Positions 9,056-18,372 of a stretch of 64,000 nucleotides of DNA are shown here, in pieces. Each line of letters starts with the position of its first letter. Positions within the stretch are counted from its first letter, which is position 1. The notes beneath the pieces were generated by a model that saw only the letters and a list, made by a program, of their open reading frames with translations, made no database searches and was not told the origin of the DNA. The position numbers were made by a program, and so were the translations under genes. Source of the stretch: DATARH01 sp963746885 (GTDB taxonomy: Bacteria; Pseudomonadota; Alphaproteobacteria; ATCC43930; CGMCC-115725); NCBI GenBank assembly GCA_963746885.1, contig CAVVDM010000014.1, forward strand, positions 124,001-188,000, in the 5' to 3' direction.

Positions 9056-10291
9056 TCACGAAGCTTGCGGGGCGACGCCGATATACTTGTATTGGTGGAG
9101 GACGTCGTCGACCGGGAATTTCGGGTCATGGACGATCTTGAAGACGCTGACGACCCGGCTTGCGATGTCGCCGTTCTCGTCGAAGCTGACCTCGCCCTGC
9201 AACGTCTTGGCGTGCGAATTCTGGATCGCATCGCGAATGTTGCCGCGGTTGACTTCCTTGCCCGATGCGGCGACGCGCTTGATCGCATCGATGATGACCA
9301 GCGCCGCGTCGTAGGCGGTGATGGAGTAGTTGTCCGGCTGCTGCCCGTATGCCTTGACGAAATTCGCGACAAACGGCTTCGCGTCGGGATTTTCCAGCAC
9401 GTTCGGGGCCGCGATCGTCGCGTACCACCCCTCGGTGGCCGGGAAGCCGGCGCCTTTCAGGATCTCGGCGCCGTAGACGCCGTCGCCGCCGGCCTTGAGC
9501 ATTTTCGGGACGATGTCGTAGGACTGCTTGACCACCTTGACCCCGGCCTGGGCAACCCCGCCGTAATACAGCGCATCCGGGTTCAACGATTTGATCTTGG
9601 AGAGGACCGTCGTGTAATCGGCCTCCTTCGGGTTGAGCTGGTCGCGGCCGAGCACTTTGATGCCGCGCTTCTTGGCCTGGGCCTGGAAGGCGTCGGCGAG
9701 GCCCACGCCATAGGCGCCGCTGTCGTCGAGCACATAGACCGATTTGACGTGCAGCGTGTCGGCGAAGAAGTTGGCCATGTTCGGGCCCTGGAAGGCGTCC
9801 GTCGTGACCGTGCGGAAATAGACCGCCTTGCCGGCCGGCCGGTATTGGCCGGCGAATTTCGGGCTGGTGATGTCCGGGTTGGTCGAGGCCGGGGTGATCG
9901 TCGCCAGGTTGCCCTGACTCAGGATCGGCGACATCGCCTTGCCCGAGCCGCTCATCGGCGGCCCGATCGAGGCCACGACGCTCGGGTCGGCAACCATCTT
10001 GCGGGCATTGGTCGCGGCCTGCGCCGGGTCGTACTGGCCGGCGGTGGCGGTGCCGTCGTCGAGCACCATGATGTTGATCTTGTAGCCGGCGACCCCGCCT
10101 TTGGCGTTTGCTTCGTCGATCGCCAGCACCGCGCCGTCCTTGATCAGGACCGCGTCATGCGCGTCGGCGCCGGTCAGCGGCACGCAGATCCCGACCGTCA
10201 CGGATTTGTCGGCGGCGAGGCCGGGAACGGCCGCACCGGCGACGATGGCGGCAACAGGCAGCTGAACGATCAGAGTACGGCGCGACAGCAT
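9056..10291 (-). CDS. livK: Periplasmic substrate-binding protein of the Liv-type ABC importer
   Basis: This 411-residue type I periplasmic binding protein has a signal peptide (MLSRRTLIVQLPVAAIVAGA, cleavage near GLAAD). The mature protein starts KSVTVGICVPLTGADAHDAV. It carries the usual Venus-flytrap elements, including an IGPPMSGSGKAMSPI segment and a C-terminal YDAALVIIDAIKR. The start at 10291 is preferred over upstream starts because GGAG sits 7 bases before it and the signal peptide then lies at the very N-terminus. It is the first gene of the livK-H-MG-F operon and should set its substrate specificity, which cannot be named here. Confidence 0.9.
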   Translation of the reverse strand: MLSRRTLIVQLPVAAIVAGAAVPGLAADKSVTVGICVPLTGADAHDAVLIKDGAVLAIDEANAKGGVAGYKINIMVLDDGTATAGQYDPAQAATNARKMVADPSVVASIGPPMSGSGKAMSPILSQGNLATITPASTNPDITSPKFAGQYRPAGKAVYFRTVTTDAFQGPNMANFFADTLHVKSVYVLDDSGAYGVGLADAFQAQAKKRGIKVLGRDQLNPKEADYTTVLSKIKSLNPDALYYGGVAQAGVKVVKQSYDIVPKMLKAGGDGVYGAEILKGAGFPATEGWYATIAAPNVLENPDAKPFVANFVKAYGQQPDNYSITAYDAALVIIDAIKRVAASGKEVNRGNIRDAIQNSHAKTLQGEVSFDENGDIASRVVSVFKIVHDPKFPVDDVLHQYKYIGVAPQAS

Positions 10292-10389
10292 GGAAGGGCT
10301 CCTGTTCAGCGATCTCGTTATCGCAAAATACGAAGGCAAGTTTCGCGCCAAACCGGCCGACGCGGCAAGCCCGGCTGAGCCAGCTCGGC

Positions 10390-10998
10390 CTAGCTCGGCG
10401 GTTTCATTGCCACGTCAAGCATGACGTTGGGCAGAATTTCGCGCAGCACCCCGCGCAGAGTCGCCTCGTCGGACGCCGTCGCCGCGCCGATCAGCCGGCG
10501 CGAGCCGCGGCGCAGGATGCGTGCCGTCGCGCGACCCTCGCGCCCTGGGCGAATCGTCGCGAAAACCTCGGCCGGCTCGACCCGGCGCAGCAACCGCTTC
10601 AGCGCTGCAAGTCCCTCGGCCGTTTCGACGTCAATCGCCGGGGCCTCGCCCTCCTCGGGCTCCTCTTCCTCGTCAACCGCCGCGTCGACCGCCTCGACCG
10701 GCCGGTGCCGCGCCAGCGACTGGTAGACCGCGCGCCCCACCTCGGTGTCGATGCGCGATTGCAGTTCCCAGCTTTCGCCGCGCGCCGACAGCTCGGTGAT
10801 CAGTGCGAACAGGTCGTCGCAATCGTCTTCGTGGGTGCAGGTCAGAAAGGCCAAGCGGCCGTCATGCTCGATGACGCGATCGTCGTCCTCGGCAAAGCCG
10901 AGCTCGCCGAGCGCGTTGTCGAGCGCCCGGCGCGAGGCGACGAGCAGCACGGTCACGTGCAACCGGCGGCCGGGTTCTGGCGCTTCTTTCTCGGCCAT
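10390..10998 (-). CDS. Hypothetical protein with acidic linker, downstream of rodA
   Basis: I do not recognise a family. The 202-residue protein has no signal peptide or membrane segment. It appears to have two small alpha/beta halves (about 12-85 and 130-200) joined by a very acidic linker (EEEEPEEGEAPAIDVE, about 112-127). The codon pattern matches its neighbours and the ATG is in place, so it is very likely a real cytoplasmic protein. It lies 61 bases after rodA on the same strand and 98 bases before livK, so it may be the last gene of the elongation operon or be transcribed on its own. Confidence 0.65.
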   Translation of the reverse strand: MAEKEAPEPGRRLHVTVLLVASRRALDNALGELGFAEDDDRVIEHDGRLAFLTCTHEDDCDDLFALITELSARGESWELQSRIDTEVGRAVYQSLARHRPVEAVDAAVDEEEEPEEGEAPAIDVETAEGLAALKRLLRRVEPAEVFATIRPGREGRATARILRRGSRRLIGAATASDEATLRGVLREILPNVMLDVAMKPPS

Positions 10999-11059
10999 CG
11001 CGTCTCCTTGGCCAAACCGAATACAGGCGACAAGGCGCCAAGCGCAACCCTCTTGCCAA

Positions 11060-12214
11060 TCAGCCGAGCCGGCTCTCGCCCTGGCGACTGATCCGCACGT
11101 CGCGGTGAATGCCGATGTTCATCAGCAGGCCGAAACCCAGCATCACGGTCACCATGGCGCTGCCGCCGTAGGAGATCAGCGGCAGCGGCACTCCGACCAC
11201 CGGGATCAGGCCTGTGACCATCGCCATGTTGATGAACGCGTACAGAAAGAAATTGACCGCGATCCCGAGCCCAAGAAGCCGCCCGAACTGGCTGCGGCTG
11301 CGCAACGCGATCACAAAGGCATAGAGGATGACCAGGATATACAGCGCCAGCAGCCCGAGACCGCCAACCAGCCCGAATTCCTCGGCAATCATCGTGAAGA
11401 TGAAATCGGTCTGCTTCTCCGGCAGGAAGCTGAGGTGGCTCTGCGTGCCCTGCAGGAAGCCTTTGCCGAACAGGCCGCCCGAGCCCAGCGCGATCTTCGA
11501 CTGCAGGATGTGATACCCGGCGCCGAGTGGATCGCGCTCGGGATCGAGGAAGGTGTACAGCCGCACCTTCTGGTAGTCGCGCAGCATTGACCAGCCGAGC
11601 GGCGCCGCTGCTGCCGCCACGGCCGCTCCCGCCCCGAAAACCCACAATCGAACGCCGCCGAGAAACAGCAGGATGGCGCCGGTGGCGAGCAGCATCATCG
11701 CGGTGCCGAGGTCGGGCTGCTTCAACACCAGCGCCGCCGGGACGGCGATCATCAGCCCCGGAACAACGAGATACCGAATTCGCCCGGCATTTTCGGCCGG
11801 CAGACTGTGGAAATAGCGGGCCAGCGCCAGCACCAGCGCGATCTTCATGATCTCCGAGGGCTGTAACTGAATGAGGCCGAGATCGATCCAGCGCTGCGCG
11901 CCCATGCCAACGATGCCGCGCAGACCGACGGCGATGACGAGCAGCAGCGAGACGCCGTAGATCCAGTAGGCGCTGCGGAACCAGTGGCGAACATCGATCA
12001 GCGCCGCCGCGATCATCGGCACCAACGCGATCGCGAAGCGGATCATCTGGCGTGACGCCCACGGCTGCAAACTGCCGTTCGCCGCCGAATACAGCATCGC
12101 GAAGCCAATGCTGCAGATCGCAGCAAGCAGCAGCACCAGCCCCCATTGGATGGCGCGGATCTTGTCAGCGAGGGTCAGTTCGCGGTGGCCGAGGTCAGCC
12201 GAGAGGCTGGTCAT
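11060..12214 (-). CDS. rodA: Rod shape-determining SEDS glycosyltransferase RodA
   Basis: This 384-residue polytopic inner-membrane protein polymerises lipid II into glycan strands during lateral wall growth, paired with PBP2. Recognisable elements are the start RAIQWGLVLLLAAICSIGF, the LQPSEIMKIALVLALARYF segment, the KQTDFIFTMIAEEFGLVGG motif typical of SEDS proteins, and the C-terminal PLPLISYGGSAMVTVMLGFG. The start at 12214 is chosen because a longer open frame upstream overlaps the PBP2 gene and has no membrane pattern. The PBP2 stop is two bases upstream of this ATG, so the two are coupled. Confidence 0.95.
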   Translation of the reverse strand: MTSLSADLGHRELTLADKIRAIQWGLVLLLAAICSIGFAMLYSAANGSLQPWASRQMIRFAIALVPMIAAALIDVRHWFRSAYWIYGVSLLLVIAVGLRGIVGMGAQRWIDLGLIQLQPSEIMKIALVLALARYFHSLPAENAGRIRYLVVPGLMIAVPAALVLKQPDLGTAMMLLATGAILLFLGGVRLWVFGAGAAVAAAAAPLGWSMLRDYQKVRLYTFLDPERDPLGAGYHILQSKIALGSGGLFGKGFLQGTQSHLSFLPEKQTDFIFTMIAEEFGLVGGLGLLALYILVILYAFVIALRSRSQFGRLLGLGIAVNFFLYAFINMAMVTGLIPVVGVPLPLISYGGSAMVTVMLGFGLLMNIGIHRDVRISRQGESRLG

Positions 12215-12216
12215 CG

Positions 12217-14160
12217 CTACCCACGCCGTGCGGCGAGCGCGTTGACCGGGGCGGCCGGCACCGCCAGGTCGGGCGGCGCTACCCCGGCAACCGCCCCGGG
12301 CTCGGGGACGCGTCGCGCCGGGTCGCGTTTCTGCAACTCGATCAGCACATCGCGACAGATCGGCGCAGCGACCGCAGAGCCGCCGCCGCCGCTCTCGCCG
12401 CCGTGCTCGACCACGACGGCGCAGACATAGCGCGGTGCCGCAACCGGCGCGAACGCGACGAACAGTGCATGATCGCGGTCCTTCCACGGGATGTCGGCGG
12501 GCTTGCGCAGGCCGTGCTCGCGCTCGTATTCGGTAATGCGCCGCACCTGCGAGGTCCCCGACTTGCCGCCCATCGCAAAGGCGGGGTCCTTGATGCGGGC
12601 GGCATAGGCGGTGCCGCCTTGCTCGTTGACGACGGCGTTCATTCCGTCGAGCACGAGAGCAAGGTGGCGGGGGCCAAGCCGAAGCCCGTCGAATTGCGGC
12701 GGCTGCTGGTCGCCGCCCGGCGGCAGCCGGCCACCGTCGCGCACGAGGCGGGGAGCGACCGCTTGGCCGGTTACCAGCCGCGCCGCCATAATAGCCACCT
12801 GCAGCGGCGTCGCCAGCACCGAGCCCTGGCCGATACCGGCGATTAGCGTCTCGCCCGGCTGCCAGGCATCGCCGGTCGTCGCCAGCTTCCACTCGCGGGT
12901 CGGGATCAGACCGCTGCGCTCTCCCGGGATGTCCAGCCCAGTCGGGCTGCCGAAGCCGAAGCGTCGGGCCATCGCAGCAATCCGGTCGATGCCGGTGCGG
13001 TGCGCCGTCTCGTAGAAGAAGACATCGCACGAGTGCTTGATCGCATCGCGCAGATGCAGCGTGCCGTGACCGCCCCGTTTCCAGCAATGAAAGGTCGCGT
13101 CCCCGAGTTCGAGATAGCCCGGGCAGGTGATCGCAGTGTCGGCGGTGATCGTCCCGGCTTCCAGCGCGGCCAGCGCGACCACTGGCTTGAACGTCGAGCC
13201 CGGCGGGTAGACCCCGGCGATCGCCTTGTCGGTCAGCGGGTGGCGCGGATCGGTCGATAGCTCCTGCCAAGCCGCCTGGGTCAGCCCGGTCGAGAACAGC
13301 ATCGGATCGAAGCTCGGGCTTGACACCAGGGCCAGCACGTTGCCGGTCACCGCATCCAGCACCACGCACGAGATGCTGGGTTCATCGGCGCAGCGGCGCG
13401 TCACGAAATCCTGCATCGCGATGTCGAGCCCGATCACCACGTCCTGGCCCGGCTGCCCCGGTTGGTGGCCGATCTCGCGCACTACCCGTCCATAGGCGTT
13501 GACCTCGATCTCGCTGACCCCTGCGGTTCCGCGCAAGCGGAGGTCCTGCGATTTCTCGATACCGCTCTTGCCGATACGGAAATCGGGAAGTTCGAGCAGC
13601 GGATCGCCGGTCATCTCCTTTTCCGACACCGCAGCGACGTAGCCGAGCACATGCGCGGCTGTCGCTCCGTAGGGATAGTGCCGCATCATGCCCTGCTCGA
13701 TGGCAACGCCGGCAAGCTCGGGGATCGCAACCTCGACCTTGGCCATCTCCTCCCAGCTCAGATTGGCGCGGACGACCAGCGGGACGAAGGCGTGCCGCTG
13801 CCGCGCCTCGCGCAGCACACGGCGCCGATCGGCCTCGCCGATCTCGATCAGGGTGCCGAGTGCCGCCAGCGTCGCTGCCAGGTCGCCGGCCTGCTCGGGT
13901 ACGACGACGGCCCGGTAATTATGCCGGTTGTCGGCCAGCGCGACGCCGAACCGGTCGAAAATGCGGCCGCGCGGCGGCGCCAGCAGCCGCAGATTGATGC
14001 GGTTCTCGTTGGATAGAACGGTGTAGCGGTCCCGGTCGAGGATCTGTAGCTGATACAGACGGCCCGCAAGGGTGGCACTGAGCACCGCCTGGGCGCCGCC
14101 GAGCATGGCTGCTCGTCGGGTGAGGAGTTTGTGGCGCTGTGTCTCGCGGGGCACGGCCAC
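12217..14160 (-). CDS. mrdA: Penicillin-binding protein 2, elongation transpeptidase
   Basis: This 647-residue protein has a short cytoplasmic tail, one N-terminal membrane anchor (about 18-38), a dimerisation/pedestal domain (LLAPPRGRIFDRFGVALADN) and a C-terminal transpeptidase domain. The active-site serine is in STFK (Ser about 322). The SxN-type motif is HSCDVF and the KTG-type motif is KSGTSQV. It cross-links peptidoglycan during cell elongation in complex with RodA and MreBCD. It lies directly upstream of rodA and downstream of mreD, the standard order for this operon. Confidence 0.95.
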   Translation of the reverse strand: MAVPRETQRHKLLTRRAAMLGGAQAVLSATLAGRLYQLQILDRDRYTVLSNENRINLRLLAPPRGRIFDRFGVALADNRHNYRAVVVPEQAGDLAATLAALGTLIEIGEADRRRVLREARQRHAFVPLVVRANLSWEEMAKVEVAIPELAGVAIEQGMMRHYPYGATAAHVLGYVAAVSEKEMTGDPLLELPDFRIGKSGIEKSQDLRLRGTAGVSEIEVNAYGRVVREIGHQPGQPGQDVVIGLDIAMQDFVTRRCADEPSISCVVLDAVTGNVLALVSSPSFDPMLFSTGLTQAAWQELSTDPRHPLTDKAIAGVYPPGSTFKPVVALAALEAGTITADTAITCPGYLELGDATFHCWKRGGHGTLHLRDAIKHSCDVFFYETAHRTGIDRIAAMARRFGFGSPTGLDIPGERSGLIPTREWKLATTGDAWQPGETLIAGIGQGSVLATPLQVAIMAARLVTGQAVAPRLVRDGGRLPPGGDQQPPQFDGLRLGPRHLALVLDGMNAVVNEQGGTAYAARIKDPAFAMGGKSGTSQVRRITEYEREHGLRKPADIPWKDRDHALFVAFAPVAAPRYVCAVVVEHGGESGGGGSAVAAPICRDVLIELQKRDPARRVPEPGAVAGVAPPDLAVPAAPVNALAARRG

Positions 14161-14178
14161 CGGGCTAGCGCGCTCCGG

Positions 14179-14712
14179 TCAGCCGGTCGCGCCCATCAGG
14201 GCGCGCTGGGTGCGGCCCAGCGCGAAGCTTGCCACCGGGAACATCGCGATCGTCAGCACCGTGCGAAACACGGTGATGCGCGGATCGAACAGGTTGAACT
14301 GGATCAGACAATGCAGCGCCCACAGACCAAGCATCGCAACGGTGCCCAGCAGGGTAAAGCCGGTCCATACGAAGGGGAAGGTCCGATTCATGAAAAGGCG
14401 GCGATAGCGCAGCACCGCGGCGCGCGCCACCAGCAGGACGAGGGCGCTTGCCCCGACCGGGGCGCCGACCAGCAGGTCCTGTGCGAGACCGATCGCGAAC
14501 AAGCCAAGCGGCGGCAGCAGGTCCGGCCGGTAGATCGTCCAGTGATACACCGCCATCAGCGCAAAGGCCGGGGTCAGCGCCGCGTAGCCCGGCACGGGCA
14601 CCGGCAGGATCGCAATCAACGCTGCAAGAAGGGTGGTGGCGAACGGCAACAGCCGGGCAAGGTTGCTGTTGACCCGCGGCAGCGAAGGGATGCTGGAGAC
14701 CTTCAGCGCCAT
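14179..14712 (-). CDS. mreD: Rod shape-determining protein MreD
   Basis: This 177-residue protein is mostly hydrophobic, with about five membrane helices. It contains the PDLLPPLGLFAIGLAQDLLVGAP region characteristic of MreD. It bridges MreC and the wall-synthesis enzymes in the inner membrane. The start at 14712 follows the mreC stop by four bases; the longer open frame up to 14802 overlaps mreC and would add an arginine-rich tail with no support. It is in one operon with mreC upstream and mrdA downstream. Confidence 0.88.
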   Translation of the reverse strand: MALKVSSIPSLPRVNSNLARLLPFATTLLAALIAILPVPVPGYAALTPAFALMAVYHWTIYRPDLLPPLGLFAIGLAQDLLVGAPVGASALVLLVARAAVLRYRRLFMNRTFPFVWTGFTLLGTVAMLGLWALHCLIQFNLFDPRITVFRTVLTIAMFPVASFALGRTQRALMGATG

Positions 14713-14716
14713 TGCC

Positions 14717-15614
14717 TCAGTGCAGGCTCGCCTCGGCGGCGGCGAGCGGCTTGTCATGCCGGTGCTGCCGCGTGGCGACGGGCACCGGCTTGGGCAGTCC
14801 ACCGGACAATCCGTAATCGATCACCAGCAGATAGCCCAGCTGCGACAGTTCGACATAGGGCTCGATCCGCGCCCCGCCCGGGTCGAGCCCGGCGACCACG
14901 CCGACCGGCAAGCCCGGCGGAAACACTCCGCCCTCGCCGCTGGTAACGATGCGATCACCGATTTTGATCGTGTCCGCCGCGGTCGCGTAAATCAGGCGGG
15001 GCCGCGCCGAATTGTCGCCCGCCAGTACCGCGCTCGCATGCGACCCCTCGACGACGACCGGGATGCGCGAGTTGAGGTCGGTGATCAGCAGAACCCGCGC
15101 GGCGCGACTGCCGACTTCGGTCAGCCGGCCGACAAGTCCCTCGCCGGATATGGCCGCCTGGCCGCGCGCCAAGCCCTGATCGGTGCCGGCATCGACCATT
15201 AGGGTCCGCACGAAATTCCCGCCCGAATTGGCGATCACCCGCGCGGTGACGTAGGACACCGCATTTTCCGGGACGACCTTCAACAACCGGCGCAAGTCAC
15301 GATCGTCGGCTGACAGCTTGAGCGCGACCTGCTGCCACTGCAGGAGCCGCGCATTGTCGCGCTCGAGCCGCCGGTTGTCCTGATACAGCATGACCAGCCC
15401 GCGGGCCCGGTTGACCATCGCCGCCGCGAAGCCGAGCGGGCGCGACAAGAGGTCGAGCGCAGGAGCGGCATCGTCGGACAGCGTCGTCCGCAGCGAATTC
15501 GAACATCGTCTCGTCCGCTTTGCCGAGCACGATGATCAGTGCCGACAGCAGGATGAGCAGCGGCGGCGCAGTGCGTTGGAGCGCCGCGCGAATCTGCACC
15601 GACGGCCGGTTCAC
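14717..15614 (-). CDS. mreC: Rod shape-determining protein MreC (one-base frameshift in the sequence)
   Basis: MreC is a periplasmic scaffold anchored by one N-terminal helix. The N-terminal part (from ATG 15614) reads through MNRPSVQIRAAL, the membrane helix PPLLILLSALIIVLG and KADETMFE, then runs into an unrelated frame. One base over, the protein resumes as SLRTTLSDDA and LDLLSRPLGF. The coiled coil (LYQDNRRLERDNARLLQWQQ) and beta domains (GLVGRLTEVG, GLPVGVVAGLDPGG) follow. The break lies at GAATTC, 15495-15500; removing one T restores a single frame of about 298 residues. Because mreC is usually essential in rod-shaped cells, a sequence error is more likely than a true mutation. Confidence 0.88.
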
Positions 15615-15732
15615 CGTTGCCTCTCAGTGTCTGTCATGGGGCCGGACACTTGCGTCCGGCGGGACCTGCGGCGCGGATTTGTCATGCCCCCCGACTCTTC
15701 CCCGCACGGAAACTACCCCGAGATAAATGCCC

Positions 15733-16773
15733 TCACCACATATTGATCAACAGGTTTTTTAGCGTCTTCATCTCTTCGAGCGCGCGCCCCGTTCCCAGGG
15801 CCACGCAGCTCAACGGATCCTCGGCGATCGACACCGGCAGGCCGGTCGCATGGCGCAGCACGAAGTCGAGATTGCCGAGCAGCGCGCCGCCGCCGGTCAG
15901 CACGATCCCCTTGTCGACGATGTCGGCCGCAAGTTCGGGGGCGGTGTGCTCGAGCGCAACCTTGACCGCCTCGACGATCGAGCCGACCGGCTCGGCGAGG
16001 CTTTCGGAGATCTGCCGCTCGCTGATGACGATTTCCTTCGGCACGCCGTTCATCAGGTCGCGGCCCTTGATCTCCATGATCCGGCCTTCGCCGTCATCGG
16101 GCATGCACGCCGAGCCGATCTCCTTCTTGATGCGCTCGGCGCTGCCCTCGCCGACCAGGAGGTTATGGTTGCGGCGGATATAGGCGATGATCGCCTCGTC
16201 CATCTTGTCGCCGCCGACCCGGACCGAACGGGAATAGACGATGCCGCCCAGTGACAGGACCGCCACTTCGGTGGTGCCGCCGCCGACGTCGACGATCATC
16301 GACCCGGTCGGCTCGGTGACCGGCAGGCCGGCGCCGATCGCCGCCGCCATGGGCTCCTCGATCAGGAAAACCCGGCGCGCGCCGGCGCTTTCCGCCGATT
16401 CCTGGATGGCGCGCCGCTCGACCGCGGTCGACCCCGACGGCACGCAGATAATGATCTGCGGGCTGGCAAAGCTGCGCCGGTTGTGGACCTTGCGGATGAA
16501 ATGCTTGATCATTTCCTCCGCCACTTCGAAATCGGCGATGACGCCGTCGCGCAGCGGCCGGATCGCCTGGATGTTGCCCGGGGTGCGGCCGAGCATCAGC
16601 TTGGCCTCCTCGCCGACGGCGAGTACCTGCTTCCTGCCCTTGACGCTGGCGATAGCCACGACCGAGGGCTCGTTAAGCACGATCCCCCGGCCCTTGACGT
16701 AGACCAGGGTATTCGCCGTGCCGAGATCGATTGCCATGTCGGCGGACAATAAACCCAATAATCTACCTAACAT
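15733..16773 (-). CDS. mreB: Actin-like rod-shape protein MreB
   Basis: This 346-residue cytoplasmic actin homologue forms membrane-associated filaments that direct wall insertion. It has the phosphate-1 loop MAIDLGTANTLVYVKG, the EEPMAAAIGAGLPV segment, the phosphate-2 loop MIVDVGGGTTEVAVLS and the adenosine motif VLTGGGALLGNLD. Length and order match the family exactly. It is the first gene of mreB-C-D-mrdA-rodA. The 118 bases between it and mreC contain a small GC-rich inverted repeat (GCCGGAC/GTCCGGC near 15641) that could modulate downstream expression. Confidence 0.97.
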   Translation of the reverse strand: MLGRLLGLLSADMAIDLGTANTLVYVKGRGIVLNEPSVVAIASVKGRKQVLAVGEEAKLMLGRTPGNIQAIRPLRDGVIADFEVAEEMIKHFIRKVHNRRSFASPQIIICVPSGSTAVERRAIQESAESAGARRVFLIEEPMAAAIGAGLPVTEPTGSMIVDVGGGTTEVAVLSLGGIVYSRSVRVGGDKMDEAIIAYIRRNHNLLVGEGSAERIKKEIGSACMPDDGEGRIMEIKGRDLMNGVPKEIVISERQISESLAEPVGSIVEAVKVALEHTAPELAADIVDKGIVLTGGGALLGNLDFVLRHATGLPVSIAEDPLSCVALGTGRALEEMKTLKNLLINMW

Positions 16774-17049
16774 TTTGAGGATAAATCCAAAGTTGCGGCC
16801 GATCCGATGTCCTGGCGCAACCTGCGGTCGCGCCGTAAATGACTTTGCCGATCAATGACATGAACGACAGCATCGGGCAATGGATAGTTGCTGCTGCGGC
16901 CGGCTGTAGGGTGACGGACGACACCGTCCCCGGGCACGAGCCCGATCCTCGCGGATCGCCCCTGCCGTTTCAAGCAACGCGTGGGGGTATCGTACAGCTT
17001 ACCGGCAACATCTTGAAAAAATTCGTCGGATCGCCATCGTCCAGGGATC

Positions 17050-17307
17050 ATGAGCAAGCCATCGCCGAGCAAGCATTCGGTCCGCATCGCCGGGCATATG
17101 ACGAGCGTCTCGCTCGAGGCGCCTTTTTGGGACGCGCTGTGCGAGATCGCCGCGCGGCGCCGGCTGTCGGTTGACGCGCTGTTGTCGATGATCGACAGCG
17201 AACGCGAGAGCAACCTGTCGAGCGCGATCCGTGTCTTCGTGCTCGAGAGCTGCCGTCGCGGCGAGTTTGGCAGCGTCGAACTCGCAGTCGTGGGTTCGCG
17301 CCGATGA
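17050..17307 (+). CDS. Ribbon-helix-helix domain protein
   Basis: This 85-residue cytoplasmic protein contains a beta strand followed by two helices (GHMTSVSLEAPFWDALCEIA, then LSVDALLSMIDS). This is the pattern of the RHH_4-type ribbon-helix-helix domain common in alphaproteobacteria. Such proteins bind DNA as dimers; a target cannot be named. The DUF4169 gene follows 76 bases downstream on the same strand, an association that recurs in alphaproteobacterial genomes. Confidence 0.8.
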   Translation: MSKPSPSKHSVRIAGHMTSVSLEAPFWDALCEIAARRRLSVDALLSMIDSERESNLSSAIRVFVLESCRRGEFGSVELAVVGSRR

Positions 17308-17383
17308 CGACGTCGCTCGGTTGCACGCGGCGGCCGGCGGGGTCATTCTGGAGGCGGGTCGCAGCCAAGGCACAGGTCAGGTA

Positions 17384-17557
17384 ATGGCAACGGTGGTCAA
17401 CCTCAACCGCTTCCGCAAGGCCAAGGAGCGTGCCGATGCGGAGCATCGCGCCGCGGAAAATCGTACGGCCTTTGGGCGCAGCAAAGCCGAGCGCGGGAAG
17501 GCGGCGGCGGAACGCGAGCGGCTCAAGCACGATCTCGACGGCAAGCGGATCGACTAG
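17384..17557 (+). CDS. DUF4169 family small protein
   Basis: This 57-residue, highly charged protein begins VVNLNRFRKAKERADAE, continues with NRTAFGRSKAERGKAAAE and ends LDGKRID, matching the DUF4169 family. It is probably a single long helix or coiled coil. The start is ATG 17384; the longer open frame upstream overlaps the RHH gene. Function is unknown. It pairs with the RHH gene upstream and converges on the macrodomain gene 10 bases away. Confidence 0.85.
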   Translation: MATVVNLNRFRKAKERADAEHRAAENRTAFGRSKAERGKAAAERERLKHDLDGKRID

Positions 17558-17567
17558 CGCCGGCGGC

Positions 17568-18152
17568 TCAGCCCGTCGACCCGAGCGCCGTGCGATAGGC
17601 ATCGAGCGTCGCGGCGTCGAAGCAGACGAAGATCACGCGCTCCGGCGCCGCGCCGGCGGCGAGGCGGGCACGGGTCGCGGCCACCGCAATGCGCGCCGCC
17701 TCCTCGCGCGGGAAGCCGTAGATGCCGGTCGCGATGGCCGGGAATGCGATATCGCGAAACTGCCGCTGCTGCGCGATAGCAAGGCAGGCGGCATAGCAGC
17801 GCGCGAGAATATCGCGCTCGCCGAACGCGCCGCCGCGCCACACCGGTCCAACGGTGTGGATGATGTAGCGAGCGGGCAGAAGGTAGCCGTGCGTCAGCTT
17901 CGCCTCGCCGGGCGCGCAGCCGCCCAGCGTGCGGCACTCGGCGAGCAGCCCGGGTCCGGCTGCATGATGGATCGCCCCATCGACGCCGCCGCCGCCAAGC
18001 AACGAGGAATTTGCGGCGTTGACGATCGCGTCAACCGCAAGCCGGGTGATATCGCCACGATCGAGGCGCAGGCGCTGATCGGGAGGCAGGTTGGCGGTGT
18101 TCACGCGAGCAGCGGCTCCGATTGGCTCGGGCAATGACGAGCAGGCGCTCAC
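17568..18152 (-). CDS. Macrodomain protein, probable O-acetyl-ADP-ribose deacetylase/ADP-ribosylglycohydrolase
   Basis: This 194-residue protein is a single macrodomain after about 25 residues of lead sequence. The ADP-ribose binding features are clear: GDITRLAVDAIVNAANS, LLGGGGVDGAIHHAAGP, the GEAKLTHGYLLPARYIIHTVGP strand, and the loop FPAIATGIYGFPREEAA. This arrangement is that of YmdB/MacroD-type enzymes, which remove ADP-ribose from proteins or deacetylate O-acetyl-ADP-ribose. The true start may be a few codons inside the ORF, because the first 20 residues are not conserved in type. It is separated from the upstream ECF sigma gene by a terminator. Confidence 0.88.
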   Translation of the reverse strand: MSACSSLPEPIGAAARVNTANLPPDQRLRLDRGDITRLAVDAIVNAANSSLLGGGGVDGAIHHAAGPGLLAECRTLGGCAPGEAKLTHGYLLPARYIIHTVGPVWRGGAFGERDILARCYAACLAIAQQRQFRDIAFPAIATGIYGFPREEAARIAVAATRARLAAGAAPERVIFVCFDAATLDAYRTALGSTG

Positions 18153-18208
18153 CTAGGGCGGGCGCGCTGCTGTTGTCCACGGCAACCGGACTCAGCCTCC
18201 GCTCCGGC

Positions 18209-18242
18209 AAAAAGAAACCGGGACCGGCCAGGCCGATCCCGG
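18209..18242 (-). terminator. Rho-independent terminator after the ECF sigma gene
   Basis: Read on the minus strand, a GC-rich inverted repeat (CCGGGATCGGCC and GGCCGGTCCCGG, one wobble pair, very short loop) is followed by TTTCTTTTT. It lies about 130 bases downstream of the ECF sigma factor stop and upstream of the macrodomain gene, as expected for termination of the sigma-factor transcript. Confidence 0.75.
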
Positions 18243-18372
18243 ATCAAGTATGCGGGTGGCAAACCCGCGACAGGGAGACTTTGCCGTACCGGACCACGAG
18301 TTTAAGGGCGAGGGTCCGGCGTCTCGCCCACTGCCGCATCGCTGCGACTTTCCGGAAACGCAACCGTAGCGA

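Noticed and set aside
15297..15614. A separate 105-residue gene before mreC
   Set aside because: Its first 38 residues are the MreC N-terminus and membrane anchor; the remainder is a shifted frame of the mreC coding region.
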